In this document: piece by piece, positions 53,952-62,645 of the stretch | Position numbering within the stretch: the first letter of the stretch is position 1 | Layout: each line of letters starts with the position of its first letter | Assembly (NCBI GenBank): GCA_050247075.1 | Contig: JBFWUW010000025.1 | Location: forward strand, 23,731-87,730 | DNA: 64,000 bases | Direction of reading: 5' to 3' | Origin: JBFWUW01 sp050247075 | Lineage (GTDB): Bacteria; Planctomycetota; Planctomycetia; Pirellulales; JBFWUW01 | Translations under genes and position numbers: made by a program | Notes under the pieces: generated by a model | What the model saw: only the letters and a program-made list of their open reading frames with translations | What the model was told of the DNA's origin: nothing | Database searches by the model: none

Positions 53952-56210
53952 ATGAGTTCCGAACGCACTTTGCAGCAGACCGACGAAGAGCGGGCTCTGG
54001 CGCAGTCCAAGAGCCAAGAGCCGCACGGCCCGCCGGCACAGGTCGCGGGCTACCTGTTTGAAAAGCTACTGGGGCAAGGCGCGTACGGCGAGGTGTGGGT
54101 TGCCGTCGACCGCAACACCGGCCGCCGCGTGGCGGTCAAGTTTTATAATCATCGCGGCGGTGTCGATTGGTCGTTGTTGTCTCGCGAAGTCGAAAAGCTG
54201 GCCTTTCTCTTCGCCGACCGGTACGTGGTGCAACTCATTGATGTCGGCTGGGATGCCGATCCGCCGTACTATGTGATGGAGTACCTGGAGCGCGGCTCGC
54301 TGGAAGACCGCCTTCAGCAAGGCGCTTTGCCCGTGGCCGAAGCCGTGGAAATGTTTCGTGATATCGCCATTGGGCTGGTCCATTCGCATGGCAAAGGCGT
54401 GTTGCACTGCGATCTCAAACCGGCCAATGTGCTGCTGGATCAAGACTCCAAGCCGCGCCTAGCCGACTTTGGCCAGTCGCGGCTGTCTCACGAGCAGGAG
54501 CCCGCTCTGGGAACCTTGTTTTATATGGCTCCCGAACAGGCCGATCTGCAGGCCGTTCCCGACGCCCGCTGGGACGTCTACGCGCTGGGGGCGGTGCTGT
54601 ATTGCATGTTGACGGGCCAGCCGCCGCATCGGTCGGACGTCGCCGCCTCGGACATCAACAAAGAAGGAGGCCTGGAGAAACGTCTGGCCGCCTATCGCAC
54701 GCTGGTCGTATCAGCTCCCCGTCCCACGGACCACCGACGCGTGTCGGGGGTTGATCGTGAACTGGCCGACATTCTAGACCGTTGTCTGGAAACCAAGCCG
54801 CATCGTCGATTTCCCAATGTGCAGGTAGTTCTGGGAGCACTGGAAGCCCGCTCGTTGCGCCGAGCAAGGCGGCCGCTATTGGTGATGGGGGCCATTGGGC
54901 CGGCCCTGTTGTTGGTGATTGTCTCGCTGTTTGCGCTCAGCGGCTTCCACACGGCGGTTTCAGAGGCCGAACGAATTCAGGTGCAGGGAGCTTTGGAGAC
55001 CAACCGCTTCGCCTCGAGGTTCGTTGCCGAAACCGTGGCGGAAAAAATCGACGGTCGCTGGAATGCCATCGAAAAGGAGTCCGCCCAATCAGAGCTGCAA
55101 GAGTTGCTGACAGCGGCAACCGGACACGAGCGAGACCATCCCACACGCATGTCCTTGCAGGCACGCGTCGAGCAAATTGCCGCCAAACTGGCTCACATGG
55201 ATCCCGCGAGCCTGGTGGTATATGACCAGCAAGGTGTCTTGCTGGCCCGGGCTCCCTATAATCCGGCAGTCATCGACCGCAATTACGCCTACCGCGATTA
55301 TTTTCATGGAAAGGGCCAAGATCTAAAGCCAGGCACGGTCGGCCTGAAGCCCATTCAATCGGAAAACCTTTCCAACGTCTTTGTATCGACCTCGTCGAAG
55401 AAATTGGTCGTGTCGTTTTCCGTGCCTATCTGGAATGGACCCAGCGATCTGCCGGAACATGAAGTTATTGGCGTGCTGTCCATGACGGTCAACCTGGGCG
55501 AGTTCGCCGAACTGCGCGGCGACCCGGGCCGCGGTGCCGCGCAGCAGTTGGCCGTGCTAGTTGATTCCCGGCCCGTCAGCCCATTGTTCAAGATCCATCA
55601 ACCGACGAGGGGGAAAGGGGCTATTCTCGAACACTCCGGGCTGGCGGAGTATTTTGACAAGTCCGAAAAGATTGAACCAGTTTATCTCGCTCCCGACCGG
55701 GTCGCCGAGTTGGAGTCAATGCGGGCATCGTCCGACCCGGAACTACTTCAACGGAATCCACTGGCCGCCGGCGAGCCCAACTATATAGACGCCATGGCCA
55801 AGGTGGACCCTAACTACGCGGGACGCTGGCTGGCGGCTGCCCATCCGGTCTTTATCGAGGGGCGCGGACGCGGTTCCCGCGACGTGGGTTGGGCGGTATT
55901 GATTCAAGAGCGCTATGCTGCCGCCGCGGCACCGGTGAACCGCCTCAAACAGGGGTTGGTGCGGCGCGGTTTGATCGCCGCCGCCGTGGTGGTCTTTGTT
56001 TTGACGGGGCTGTGGGGTTTCGTGATGATCGGCCTGAACGACGCTTCGCGGTCCCGGATTGCATCAGCCTTGCGCCGCAAGGCCGGCGTCAAGACGGTCA
56101 CGCCGTCATCGTCAACCGGCGGCAGCGGATCCGCCGCTTCGGCCCGGTCCTCGGCCGAGTTGGCTGCCACGCAACTCATGCAACCTCCGCCGGAGAAGCT
56201 GCGAAAATGA
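53952..56210 (+). CDS. Ser/Thr protein kinase with extracytoplasmic Cache-like sensor
   Basis: The 752-residue receptor has a cytosolic kinase domain with GQGAYGEV (41-48), VAVK lysine (63), HCDLKPAN (152-159), DFG (172-174) and YMAPEQ. A membrane helix (about 309-331), a ~340-residue extracytoplasmic region and a second helix (about 671-695) follow. The region contains SLVVYDQQGVLLARAP, NYAYRDYFHG and VVSFSVPIWNG, typical of dCache sensors, which bind small ligands. Active-site residues are intact. It is followed 31 bp later by an FHA-GAF-cyclase, so the pair may form one signalling pathway. Confidence 0.9.
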   Translation: MSSERTLQQTDEERALAQSKSQEPHGPPAQVAGYLFEKLLGQGAYGEVWVAVDRNTGRRVAVKFYNHRGGVDWSLLSREVEKLAFLFADRYVVQLIDVGWDADPPYYVMEYLERGSLEDRLQQGALPVAEAVEMFRDIAIGLVHSHGKGVLHCDLKPANVLLDQDSKPRLADFGQSRLSHEQEPALGTLFYMAPEQADLQAVPDARWDVYALGAVLYCMLTGQPPHRSDVAASDINKEGGLEKRLAAYRTLVVSAPRPTDHRRVSGVDRELADILDRCLETKPHRRFPNVQVVLGALEARSLRRARRPLLVMGAIGPALLLVIVSLFALSGFHTAVSEAERIQVQGALETNRFASRFVAETVAEKIDGRWNAIEKESAQSELQELLTAATGHERDHPTRMSLQARVEQIAAKLAHMDPASLVVYDQQGVLLARAPYNPAVIDRNYAYRDYFHGKGQDLKPGTVGLKPIQSENLSNVFVSTSSKKLVVSFSVPIWNGPSDLPEHEVIGVLSMTVNLGEFAELRGDPGRGAAQQLAVLVDSRPVSPLFKIHQPTRGKGAILEHSGLAEYFDKSEKIEPVYLAPDRVAELESMRASSDPELLQRNPLAAGEPNYIDAMAKVDPNYAGRWLAAAHPVFIEGRGRGSRDVGWAVLIQERYAAAAAPVNRLKQGLVRRGLIAAAVVVFVLTGLWGFVMIGLNDASRSRIASALRRKAGVKTVTPSSSTGGSGSAASARSSAELAATQLMQPPPEKLRK

Positions 56211-56241
56211 GGAACAGCCGGCAGCCGCGATGGGAGATCGC

Positions 56242-58029
56242 ATGGCGGACTTGATCGCGCAAGGCCCCGAACCGCAACACCGCTGGCGGCGGACGATTCG
56301 TCCTGGCGAACGGTTCTTGATCGGTCGCGCCGCCGGCCCCTGGACCGTGACGTGGGACGAACGCATCTCGCGGCAACATGCGGAACTAGCCTGGACCAAC
56401 GGCCGGTTGACCATCCATAAGCTGCCCGCCGCTCGAAATCCGGTGTTCGTATCGGGCCGCGAGTCGGCCGATTTTAGCATTCGGCCGGGCGAACATTTTG
56501 TGATTGGGCAGTCCACCTTTACGCTGACGAACGACCTGGTTCAGGTATCGCTGGCCGCGCCCCATCCGGTTGAAGAGCAGACCTTTAGCGCGCAATACCT
56601 GCGGCGGATTCGCTTTCACAATGCCGACCATCGAATTGACGTCCTCAGCCGTCTGCCCGACCTCATTTCGGGCGCGGCGAACGAACACGAACTGTTCGTG
56701 CGGCTGGTCAACATGTTGCTGGCGGGCATTCCCCGCGCCAGTACCGTGGCGCTGGTGCAGATCGACGAAAACGCCGACGCCGACTCGCCAGTGGACATTC
56801 TGCATTGGGACCGGCGGCTAGCCAGCAGCGGCGATTTTCAGCCCAGCCAACGGTTAATCGTGGAAGGCATCCGCCGCAAGCAGAGTGTGCTGCACGTCTG
56901 GAGCGGCATGGGCGAAGCTAGCCGGGGCGATTTCACGCTGCAGGAAAACGTCGATTGGGCGTTTTGCACCCCAGTCCTGGGAGAGGGCAGCGACGGCTGG
57001 GGCCTGTACGTGACGGGCCGGTTTGGCGCGGCACCGACCGGTACGCCAGCTTCGGTCGAAACGACCGACCTGCGCGAGGATTTGAAATTCACCGAACTGG
57101 TCTCGGCCACGCTCGGCTCGTTGTTGCAACTGCGTGGTCTACAGCGCAAGCACTCTGCGCTGAGCCAGTTTTTTGCCCCGGCCGTGTTGGAAGCCATGGC
57201 CGCGGAAGACCCCAACGTGGTGCTGGCTCCGCGTGAGACAGAAGTCTCGGTCTTGTTTTGCGATTTGCGCGGGTTTTCGTTCGAGGCGGAAAAGAATTCA
57301 TCGGACCTGCTGGGCCTACTGCAGCGAGTCAGCAAGGCCCTGGGGGTGATGACCCACCACATCTTGGATCAAGGGGGCGTTGTCGGCGATTTCCAAGGCG
57401 ATGCCGCGATGGGCTTTTGGGGCTGGCCGTTTCCCCAGGCAGATGCCATCCAGCGGGCTGCGTTGGCCGCACTGGCCATTCGCACCGAGTTTGAGGCGGC
57501 AGCCCGGCGGCCTGGGCACCCGTTGGCTAATTTTCGCATGGGGATCGGGCTCTCCACCGGCCGTGCCGTGGCCGGTCGCATCGGTACGACCGACCAGGTC
57601 AAAGTGACCGTATTCGGTCCCGTGGTGAACCTGGCGTCGCGGCTGGAAGGAATGACCAAATTCTTACACACGCCCATTCTCATCGACGAGGCCACCGCCC
57701 GTTTCGTCCGCGAGAAAATGCCGCCGCAGCTCGCCCGCTGCCGCCGGCTGGCAGTGGTCCGGCCGTATGGTTTGGGCAACACCTTGGAGGTCAGCGAACT
57801 GTTGCCGCCCGAAACGGAGTTCCCGGATCTGACAAATGCCCACCTGGCCGCTTATGAGCAAGCGCTCGACACTTTCTTGGCGGGCAACTGGCAAGAGTCG
57901 CTGGAACGGCTGCATGAGGTTCCGGCCAAAGACCGCGTGAAGGACTTTTTGACGGTCTTTATCGCCCAGCACAACCGTACGCCGCCACCCGGCTGGGACG
58001 GCGTTATCCCCCTTTCGAGCAAGGGATAA
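56242..58029 (+). CDS. FHA-GAF-class III nucleotidyl cyclase
   Basis: The 595-residue protein has an N-terminal FHA domain (about 20-95, FLIGRAAGPWTV and ISRQHAELAW), a GAF-like domain (about 140-300) and a class III adenylate/guanylate cyclase domain (from about 334). The cyclase domain shows VSVLFCDLRGFS with the first metal Asp, and GDFQGDAAMGFWG with the second at about 381. It would make cAMP or cGMP under phosphothreonine and ligand control. I chose the ATG at 56242 because GGGAG lies 5 nt upstream; an ATG at 56230 is also in frame. The neighbouring kinase is an obvious candidate to control it through the FHA domain. Confidence 0.88.
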   Translation: MADLIAQGPEPQHRWRRTIRPGERFLIGRAAGPWTVTWDERISRQHAELAWTNGRLTIHKLPAARNPVFVSGRESADFSIRPGEHFVIGQSTFTLTNDLVQVSLAAPHPVEEQTFSAQYLRRIRFHNADHRIDVLSRLPDLISGAANEHELFVRLVNMLLAGIPRASTVALVQIDENADADSPVDILHWDRRLASSGDFQPSQRLIVEGIRRKQSVLHVWSGMGEASRGDFTLQENVDWAFCTPVLGEGSDGWGLYVTGRFGAAPTGTPASVETTDLREDLKFTELVSATLGSLLQLRGLQRKHSALSQFFAPAVLEAMAAEDPNVVLAPRETEVSVLFCDLRGFSFEAEKNSSDLLGLLQRVSKALGVMTHHILDQGGVVGDFQGDAAMGFWGWPFPQADAIQRAALAALAIRTEFEAAARRPGHPLANFRMGIGLSTGRAVAGRIGTTDQVKVTVFGPVVNLASRLEGMTKFLHTPILIDEATARFVREKMPPQLARCRRLAVVRPYGLGNTLEVSELLPPETEFPDLTNAHLAAYEQALDTFLAGNWQESLERLHEVPAKDRVKDFLTVFIAQHNRTPPPGWDGVIPLSSKG

Positions 58030-58071
58030 GAAACACGCTCGGAGCAATCGCGTCTGCACCCTCTCTCTCAC

Positions 58072-58131
58072 GAACGGCAAGACAATTGTTGTTGTCGTTC
58101 TCCCGAGAGTACAAATCAATTATTTCGGGAG
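58072..58131 (+). promoter_or_regulatory. Dyad and Shine-Dalgarno-sequestering hairpin before the SDR gene
   Basis: An imperfect 29-bp dyad (58072-58100, GAACGGCAAGACAA and its near-complement) looks like an operator or stem. Next, CTCCCGA (58100-58106) is complementary to TCGGGAG (58125-58131), which contains the GGGAG ribosome-binding site of the GTG start at 58140. The two helices share one base and could be exclusive or stacked. Confidence 0.45.
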
Positions 58132-58139
58132 TACCAACC

Positions 58140-58901
58140 GTGATCCTGGACTTGTTCAAACTTGATGGCCGCGTGGCCGTGGTCACGGGCGGCACTCGCG
58201 GGCTGGGGGCGGCTATGGCGATAGGGCTGGCCGAGGCGGGGGCCGATGTGGCCATCATCGCCCGCGATACCAGCAATCGTGAAACGGCGGAGAGAATCAT
58301 GCAGCTTGGCCGGCGTTGCATCGAGATCCAGGCCGATGTGGGCAAGTCAGCCGAGCGCGCCGGGCTGATCGACCGCGTGGTGGCCGGTTTGGGGCGCATC
58401 GATATTCTGGTGAACAACGCCGGCGGCGGAACGCGGCATCCGCCAGAGGATTTTCCGCTGGCCGAATGGCACCAGACGCTAGAAGTTCACCTGACCGCCA
58501 CCTTCGAGTTGTCGCAACAGGCGGCACGGCACATGCTGCCGCAAGGACGCGGCAAGATCATCAACGTCGGTTCGATCATGTGTGACGAGGCAGGCTGGAA
58601 TATTCCCGCGTATGCCGCCGCCAAGCACGGCATTGCCGCCGTCACCAAGTCATTGGGAACTGCCTGGGCCAGCAAGGGAATCGCCGTCAATTGCATTGCG
58701 CCGGGCTACTTTGCCACCACCTATTCCCACGTCTTGATGAACGATGCCGTCCGCGGGCCGCAAATCATGGACCGCATTCCGCATGGCCGTTGGGGCGACC
58801 CGCGCGAACTGGCGGCGCTGGCCGTGTTTCTGGCCTCCGATGCTTGCCAGTACATGAATGGCAGCATCGTAGCCATTGATGGCGGCTGGCTGGCCAGGTA
58901 G
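58140..58901 (+). CDS. SDR oxidoreductase, KduD/gluconate-dehydrogenase-like
   Basis: The 253-residue enzyme has the classical SDR core: TGGTRGLG (16-23) for NAD(P), NNAGG (92-96), and catalytic Ser145, Tyr158 and Lys162 (YAAAK). The opening MILDLFKLDGRVAVVTGG resembles KduD and gluconate 5-dehydrogenases, which handle sugar acids, so a sugar-acid or sugar-alcohol substrate is probable. The GTG at 58140 was chosen from the conserved N-terminus and a GGGAG site 8 nt upstream. The frame extends to 58086, but that part is the upstream leader. Confidence 0.85.
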   Translation: MILDLFKLDGRVAVVTGGTRGLGAAMAIGLAEAGADVAIIARDTSNRETAERIMQLGRRCIEIQADVGKSAERAGLIDRVVAGLGRIDILVNNAGGGTRHPPEDFPLAEWHQTLEVHLTATFELSQQAARHMLPQGRGKIINVGSIMCDEAGWNIPAYAAAKHGIAAVTKSLGTAWASKGIAVNCIAPGYFATTYSHVLMNDAVRGPQIMDRIPHGRWGDPRELAALAVFLASDACQYMNGSIVAIDGGWLAR

Positions 58902-59190
58902 CCGGTATTCAGCCGCCGCTAGCGATGACGGAGACGCCAGCTTGGGGCGATCGGACGATTGCGCCGCGTCCCGGTAAAACTCCGCGGCTCCGACTGCTTT
59001 TTCTCATCAACTTTTTCGATTACGCCGATTGTGAGGGCACAAGGCTCTTGGCCAATCCGTGGGCCATTGGTATGGCCCGCCGCGGCGGCAATGCCAGCAG
59101 TCGAGTCGGCCTTGTGGTATTCGGGCGAGTTTGACATTCTCCCACGCCCGCTCCCGCGGGATTTGGGACATTATCCATCCGGCAGAAGGA

Positions 59191-60528
59191 ATGCTGCTCG
59201 TGAACCACGCCAATCGCTTTTCGACTGCGCTGATGCGCTCGCCCATCCTGTGGGGACTGTTGCTCACCCTGGGGTTTTTCACCATTCTCCATTCGGGCAC
59301 GGTGGCCCGGCTGCCTTATGGCAAGGATTGGGAAGGGTTCCTGGTACGGTATTGTGCCAGCCACCCCATTGAGTATGTCGAAATCGGCATGGGCTTTATC
59401 GGGCTGGCCGCGTTGATCCTGAAAGCGTTTGAAGTCGCGGGCCAGCGCGGACTGGTCGGGCAAAAGCTGTTGCCCGCCGCTACCACGGCCGATCCGGCGA
59501 CGCTCGAGCCCAACGCCTTGTTGGTCCGCTTGAGCGAACTGGGACGCCAGTTGCGAGAGACTTATCTCTACAGTCGGTTGAAGAATGCCCTGGAATTCGT
59601 GGCCCGCAATGATTCAGCCGACGAGCTGGAAGAGCATCTCAAGTATTTGGCGGACGTTGACGCCGGCAAGTCGCACGAGAGTTTCGGCTTTGTACGGATC
59701 TTGATCTGGGCCATCCCCATCATGGGCTTCTTGGGAACGGTCGTGGGCATCACCGTGGCGATTGGCAATCTCTCGCCCGAGGCATTGGAGTCGTCGCTGC
59801 CGGAAGTCACCGCCGGCTTGGGCGTGGCGTTCGATACAACGGCCTTGGCATTGGTCTGGGCCACCATCTTGATGTTCGTGCAATACGCGGTTGATCGCAA
59901 CGAAAGTCAGCTCTTGAACCAGGTAGAAATCCGTGCCCAAGAAGAGCTGGCCATGCGTTTTGAGCGCGTCGGCGGCGGCTCCGACCCGCAAGTTGCCGCC
60001 GTCCGCCGTATGGCCGACACGGTGTTGAAAGCCACGGAACAAGCTGTCATTCGCCAGACCGAGTTGTGGCAAGGGACGATTCATGCCGCCCACGAGCGGT
60101 GGAGCGAACTGACGTCAACCTCGCAGCATCAGTTGCAGGCCTCGCTGGCCGGCGCGCTAGAGCATTGCCTGCACCAGTTTGCCGGCGAGATCGAAGCTTC
60201 TTCGCGGTATGCCTCGCAAGAGAATCATGCCCATTGGCAAGCGGTGCAAGTTTCGTTAGACCGCGGCAGCGAGACCTTGCTGACCACCCAGCGCGAATTG
60301 GCCCGCCAAAGCGATGCATTGCTGCGGATCGTACAGGCCACGGGCGACGTCGTGCGGTTGGAGGAATCGCTCAATAATAACCTTACCGTACTGGCCGGTT
60401 CGCAGAACTTTGAAGAGACCGTGCAAAGCCTGGCCGCGGTGATCCATCTGTTGACGGCCCGTCTGGGGCATCTGCCAACTTCGGCCAGTCAGGGCCGCGC
60501 CGATTCGAGAATAGGAAACGCTGCATGA
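59191..60528 (+). CDS. MotA/TolQ/ExbB-type proton channel protein
   Basis: The 445-residue protein has membrane helices at about 17-36, 65-83, 170-193 and 214-236. The ExbB/MotA core is clear: RILIWAIPIMGFLGTVVGITVAI, then the TAGLGVAFDTTALALVWAT motif with the two threonines lining the channel in ExbB and TolQ. A long helical C-terminus (about 245-445) is coiled-coil-like and cytosolic. The ATG at 59191 has AAGGA touching it; the GTG at 59200, 9 nt after the same site, is equally likely. It overlaps the next gene by 4 nt. Family members form proton-driven motors with ExbD or MotB partners. Confidence 0.88.
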   Translation: MLLVNHANRFSTALMRSPILWGLLLTLGFFTILHSGTVARLPYGKDWEGFLVRYCASHPIEYVEIGMGFIGLAALILKAFEVAGQRGLVGQKLLPAATTADPATLEPNALLVRLSELGRQLRETYLYSRLKNALEFVARNDSADELEEHLKYLADVDAGKSHESFGFVRILIWAIPIMGFLGTVVGITVAIGNLSPEALESSLPEVTAGLGVAFDTTALALVWATILMFVQYAVDRNESQLLNQVEIRAQEELAMRFERVGGGSDPQVAAVRRMADTVLKATEQAVIRQTELWQGTIHAAHERWSELTSTSQHQLQASLAGALEHCLHQFAGEIEASSRYASQENHAHWQAVQVSLDRGSETLLTTQRELARQSDALLRIVQATGDVVRLEESLNNNLTVLAGSQNFEETVQSLAAVIHLLTARLGHLPTSASQGRADSRIGNAA

Positions 60529-62519
60529 GCCGCTCCCGCAAGGGAAATCGCGCCGTCAACGTGGAACTATTCCCATTCTTGGCGGTACTAATGTGTACGA
60601 TGGGGGCCTTGATCCTCCTGCTGGTGAGCATTGCGCGCAACTCGGCGCAGCAAGCCCAGGCGGCTGCGCTGGCTGCCAGCGGAACGAATCAGGCCGAACT
60701 CGATGCAGCGCGCACCAACTTGCTCAGCCGGGCGGCAATGCTGGAGCAAAACCGCGACATGACCGCCGCGGAGCTGGCCCGGCGGCAGCAAGAGCTTGCC
60801 GACCTTGACGAACAAAGCCGCCGGCTGCGCCAAGAGTTGGCCGAGTTGGAGGCTGCACTGGCCAATCAGAAACCTCCCACGGAGGATGAGGACGAAGCCT
60901 TGAAAGCGCGGATTGCCCAGCTACAACGGCTGATCGCAGACACCGCCGCCAAACTGCAAGCCGCCCGGGCAGCGGTGGATGAGTCGGCCAACGCATTTGC
61001 CATCGTTCCCTACCTGGGACCTAATGGTACCAGACGGCGGCCCATCTACATTGAATGCCTTGCCGATCGGGTGATCTTGCAACCCGAGGGCATCGTCCTC
61101 TCCGAAGCGGACTTTCCAGAAAACACGATGAGCCTGAACCCGCTCTCGAGCGCCGTACAGGTCGCTGCCAACTATTACGAACGGCTGGCTCCCGCCGGCG
61201 AGGTCGAAGACCCCTACCCGTTGCTACTGGTGCGGCCCAATGGCATTGGCGCGTACTACGCTGCCCGCGCCGCATTGAAGTCTTGGGATTCGGAATTTGG
61301 CTACGAGTTTGTCGAACAAGATTGGCAACTGCGGTACGATCCGGCCAACCCTAGGCTGGCCGACATGCAAAAGCTGGCGGTGCAAGACGCGCGGGCCAAG
61401 CAGCGGCTAATGGCGTTGGCCAACTCGGGACGCGAGAAGAACCGAAGCTCCGGCTTTCGCGTGGCTGGCAGCGGTGGCGGCATGGTCCGCGACGACAACG
61501 GCCAGCCGGTCAAGCGGCCTCCAGGCGGCGGCTTCGGCGGCGGCGAGTACGGCGGCACATCGGCCAATCGCGGCGGCAGCGGCAACTTCTCGATGGGTGA
61601 CGAGCAGGGCGATGGCGATTACGGCAGCCCGAGTTCGACCAACGGCCGCTACGCTTCGAACGAGGGAAACAGCCTTGATGCGGCCTCCGGTCGAAATGGC
61701 GGCGGAAGGTCTGGCCAAGATAACGGCATTTTATCGGGCAATGGCGGCGGGCAGGGTCAAGGGAGCTCCCCAGGCAACGCTCGCAGTCTCGCGGGACAGC
61801 CGAGCGGTACCGCTTTGGACGCGGGCCGCTACAGCGGCACGCAAGCCACTTCCGGCGGGACGGCCGACGGTAATGGTGAGGATGGTACCCCGGCTGGCAA
61901 CGGCAGCCCCTCCGGCAATCCAGGCAGCCAGATGGCGGGTGGTGGTGGAAAGCCTGGCGAAGGAGGCCAGCCGGGCGCAGCATCTGGCGGCGCGGCGGGT
62001 GGAAGTCCTGACGCGGCCGCGGGCCCCCCCGGCACGCAGACGTTGCAATTTGGACAGCAGTCCAAGAGCGGCGCTCCATCGGGGCAGGCTGTCCGGCGAG
62101 GTGAGTACCAAGAGCAACTCACGCGCGAGGAACGCCGCAAGCTACAGTCGATGGCACAGAAGCGTGGCAAAAACTGGGCCTTGCCAGATACCCCTGGTGC
62201 AATCTCCGTCACTCGGCCGATCCGCATCCAGTGCGCGGCCGACCACTTGGAGATCGTACCCGAGCGGCGGAGCGACCGGGGTATCCGGCGGATTGACCTC
62301 GGTCCAGAGACAGAGGATGCCGTGCCAGAACTGGTGACGGGCATATCGCAACAACTGGATAACTGGGGCATCGCCGGCAAGGGAATGTACTGGCGTCCCA
62401 CGCTTCAAGTCGAAGTCCAGCCCGGCGGCGAACAACGCTTCCAAGAACTTTCCGACCTCCTGGAAGGAAGCGGCGTGACGGTGGTTGAAAAGCGAGCGAA
62501 CGCGCGAAATCGAAGGTGA
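60525..62519 (+). CDS. ExbD-like motor partner with coiled coil and Gly-rich linker
   Basis: The 664-residue protein starts with a short basic tail and one membrane helix (about 13-37, VELFPFLAVLMCTMGALILLL), the topology of ExbD and MotB. A coiled coil (about 55-150), an extracytoplasmic domain (about 160-305), a Gly/Ser/Asn-rich linker of about 215 residues (308-523) and a C-terminal domain (about 525-664) follow. The overlap of 4 nt with the channel gene (ATGA) argues for a fixed stoichiometry. The linker resembles wall-spanning elastic regions. The C-terminal family was not recognised. Confidence 0.8.
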   Translation: MSRSRKGNRAVNVELFPFLAVLMCTMGALILLLVSIARNSAQQAQAAALAASGTNQAELDAARTNLLSRAAMLEQNRDMTAAELARRQQELADLDEQSRRLRQELAELEAALANQKPPTEDEDEALKARIAQLQRLIADTAAKLQAARAAVDESANAFAIVPYLGPNGTRRRPIYIECLADRVILQPEGIVLSEADFPENTMSLNPLSSAVQVAANYYERLAPAGEVEDPYPLLLVRPNGIGAYYAARAALKSWDSEFGYEFVEQDWQLRYDPANPRLADMQKLAVQDARAKQRLMALANSGREKNRSSGFRVAGSGGGMVRDDNGQPVKRPPGGGFGGGEYGGTSANRGGSGNFSMGDEQGDGDYGSPSSTNGRYASNEGNSLDAASGRNGGGRSGQDNGILSGNGGGQGQGSSPGNARSLAGQPSGTALDAGRYSGTQATSGGTADGNGEDGTPAGNGSPSGNPGSQMAGGGGKPGEGGQPGAASGGAAGGSPDAAAGPPGTQTLQFGQQSKSGAPSGQAVRRGEYQEQLTREERRKLQSMAQKRGKNWALPDTPGAISVTRPIRIQCAADHLEIVPERRSDRGIRRIDLGPETEDAVPELVTGISQQLDNWGIAGKGMYWRPTLQVEVQPGGEQRFQELSDLLEGSGVTVVEKRANARNRR

Positions 62520-62592
62520 AAAAGCAGAGGAGCCGTCAGCGGAGAAGCGGTCAGCTATCAGCTCCTTAGCTGAATGCTGATCGCCTTCGCCC

Positions 62593-62641
62593 GAACACCG
62601 ACCACCGAACACTGAAAACTGAAAACTGAACACTGAAAACT
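62593..62641 (+). repeat. Seven tandem copies of a degenerate 7-bp repeat
   Basis: Seven consecutive heptamers of the GAAAACT/GAACACT type (GAACACC, GACCACC, GAACACT, GAAAACT, GAAAACT, GAACACT, GAAAACT) end 4 nt before the next gene's ATG at 62646. They occupy the place of its ribosome-binding site. Confidence 0.9.
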
Positions 62642-62645
62642 CCCC

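Noticed and set aside
59131..59174. Promoter for the motor operon (perfect TTGACA)
   Set aside because: The nearest -10-like CATTAT is 32 nt away, far outside the usual spacing, and no better -10 is seen.
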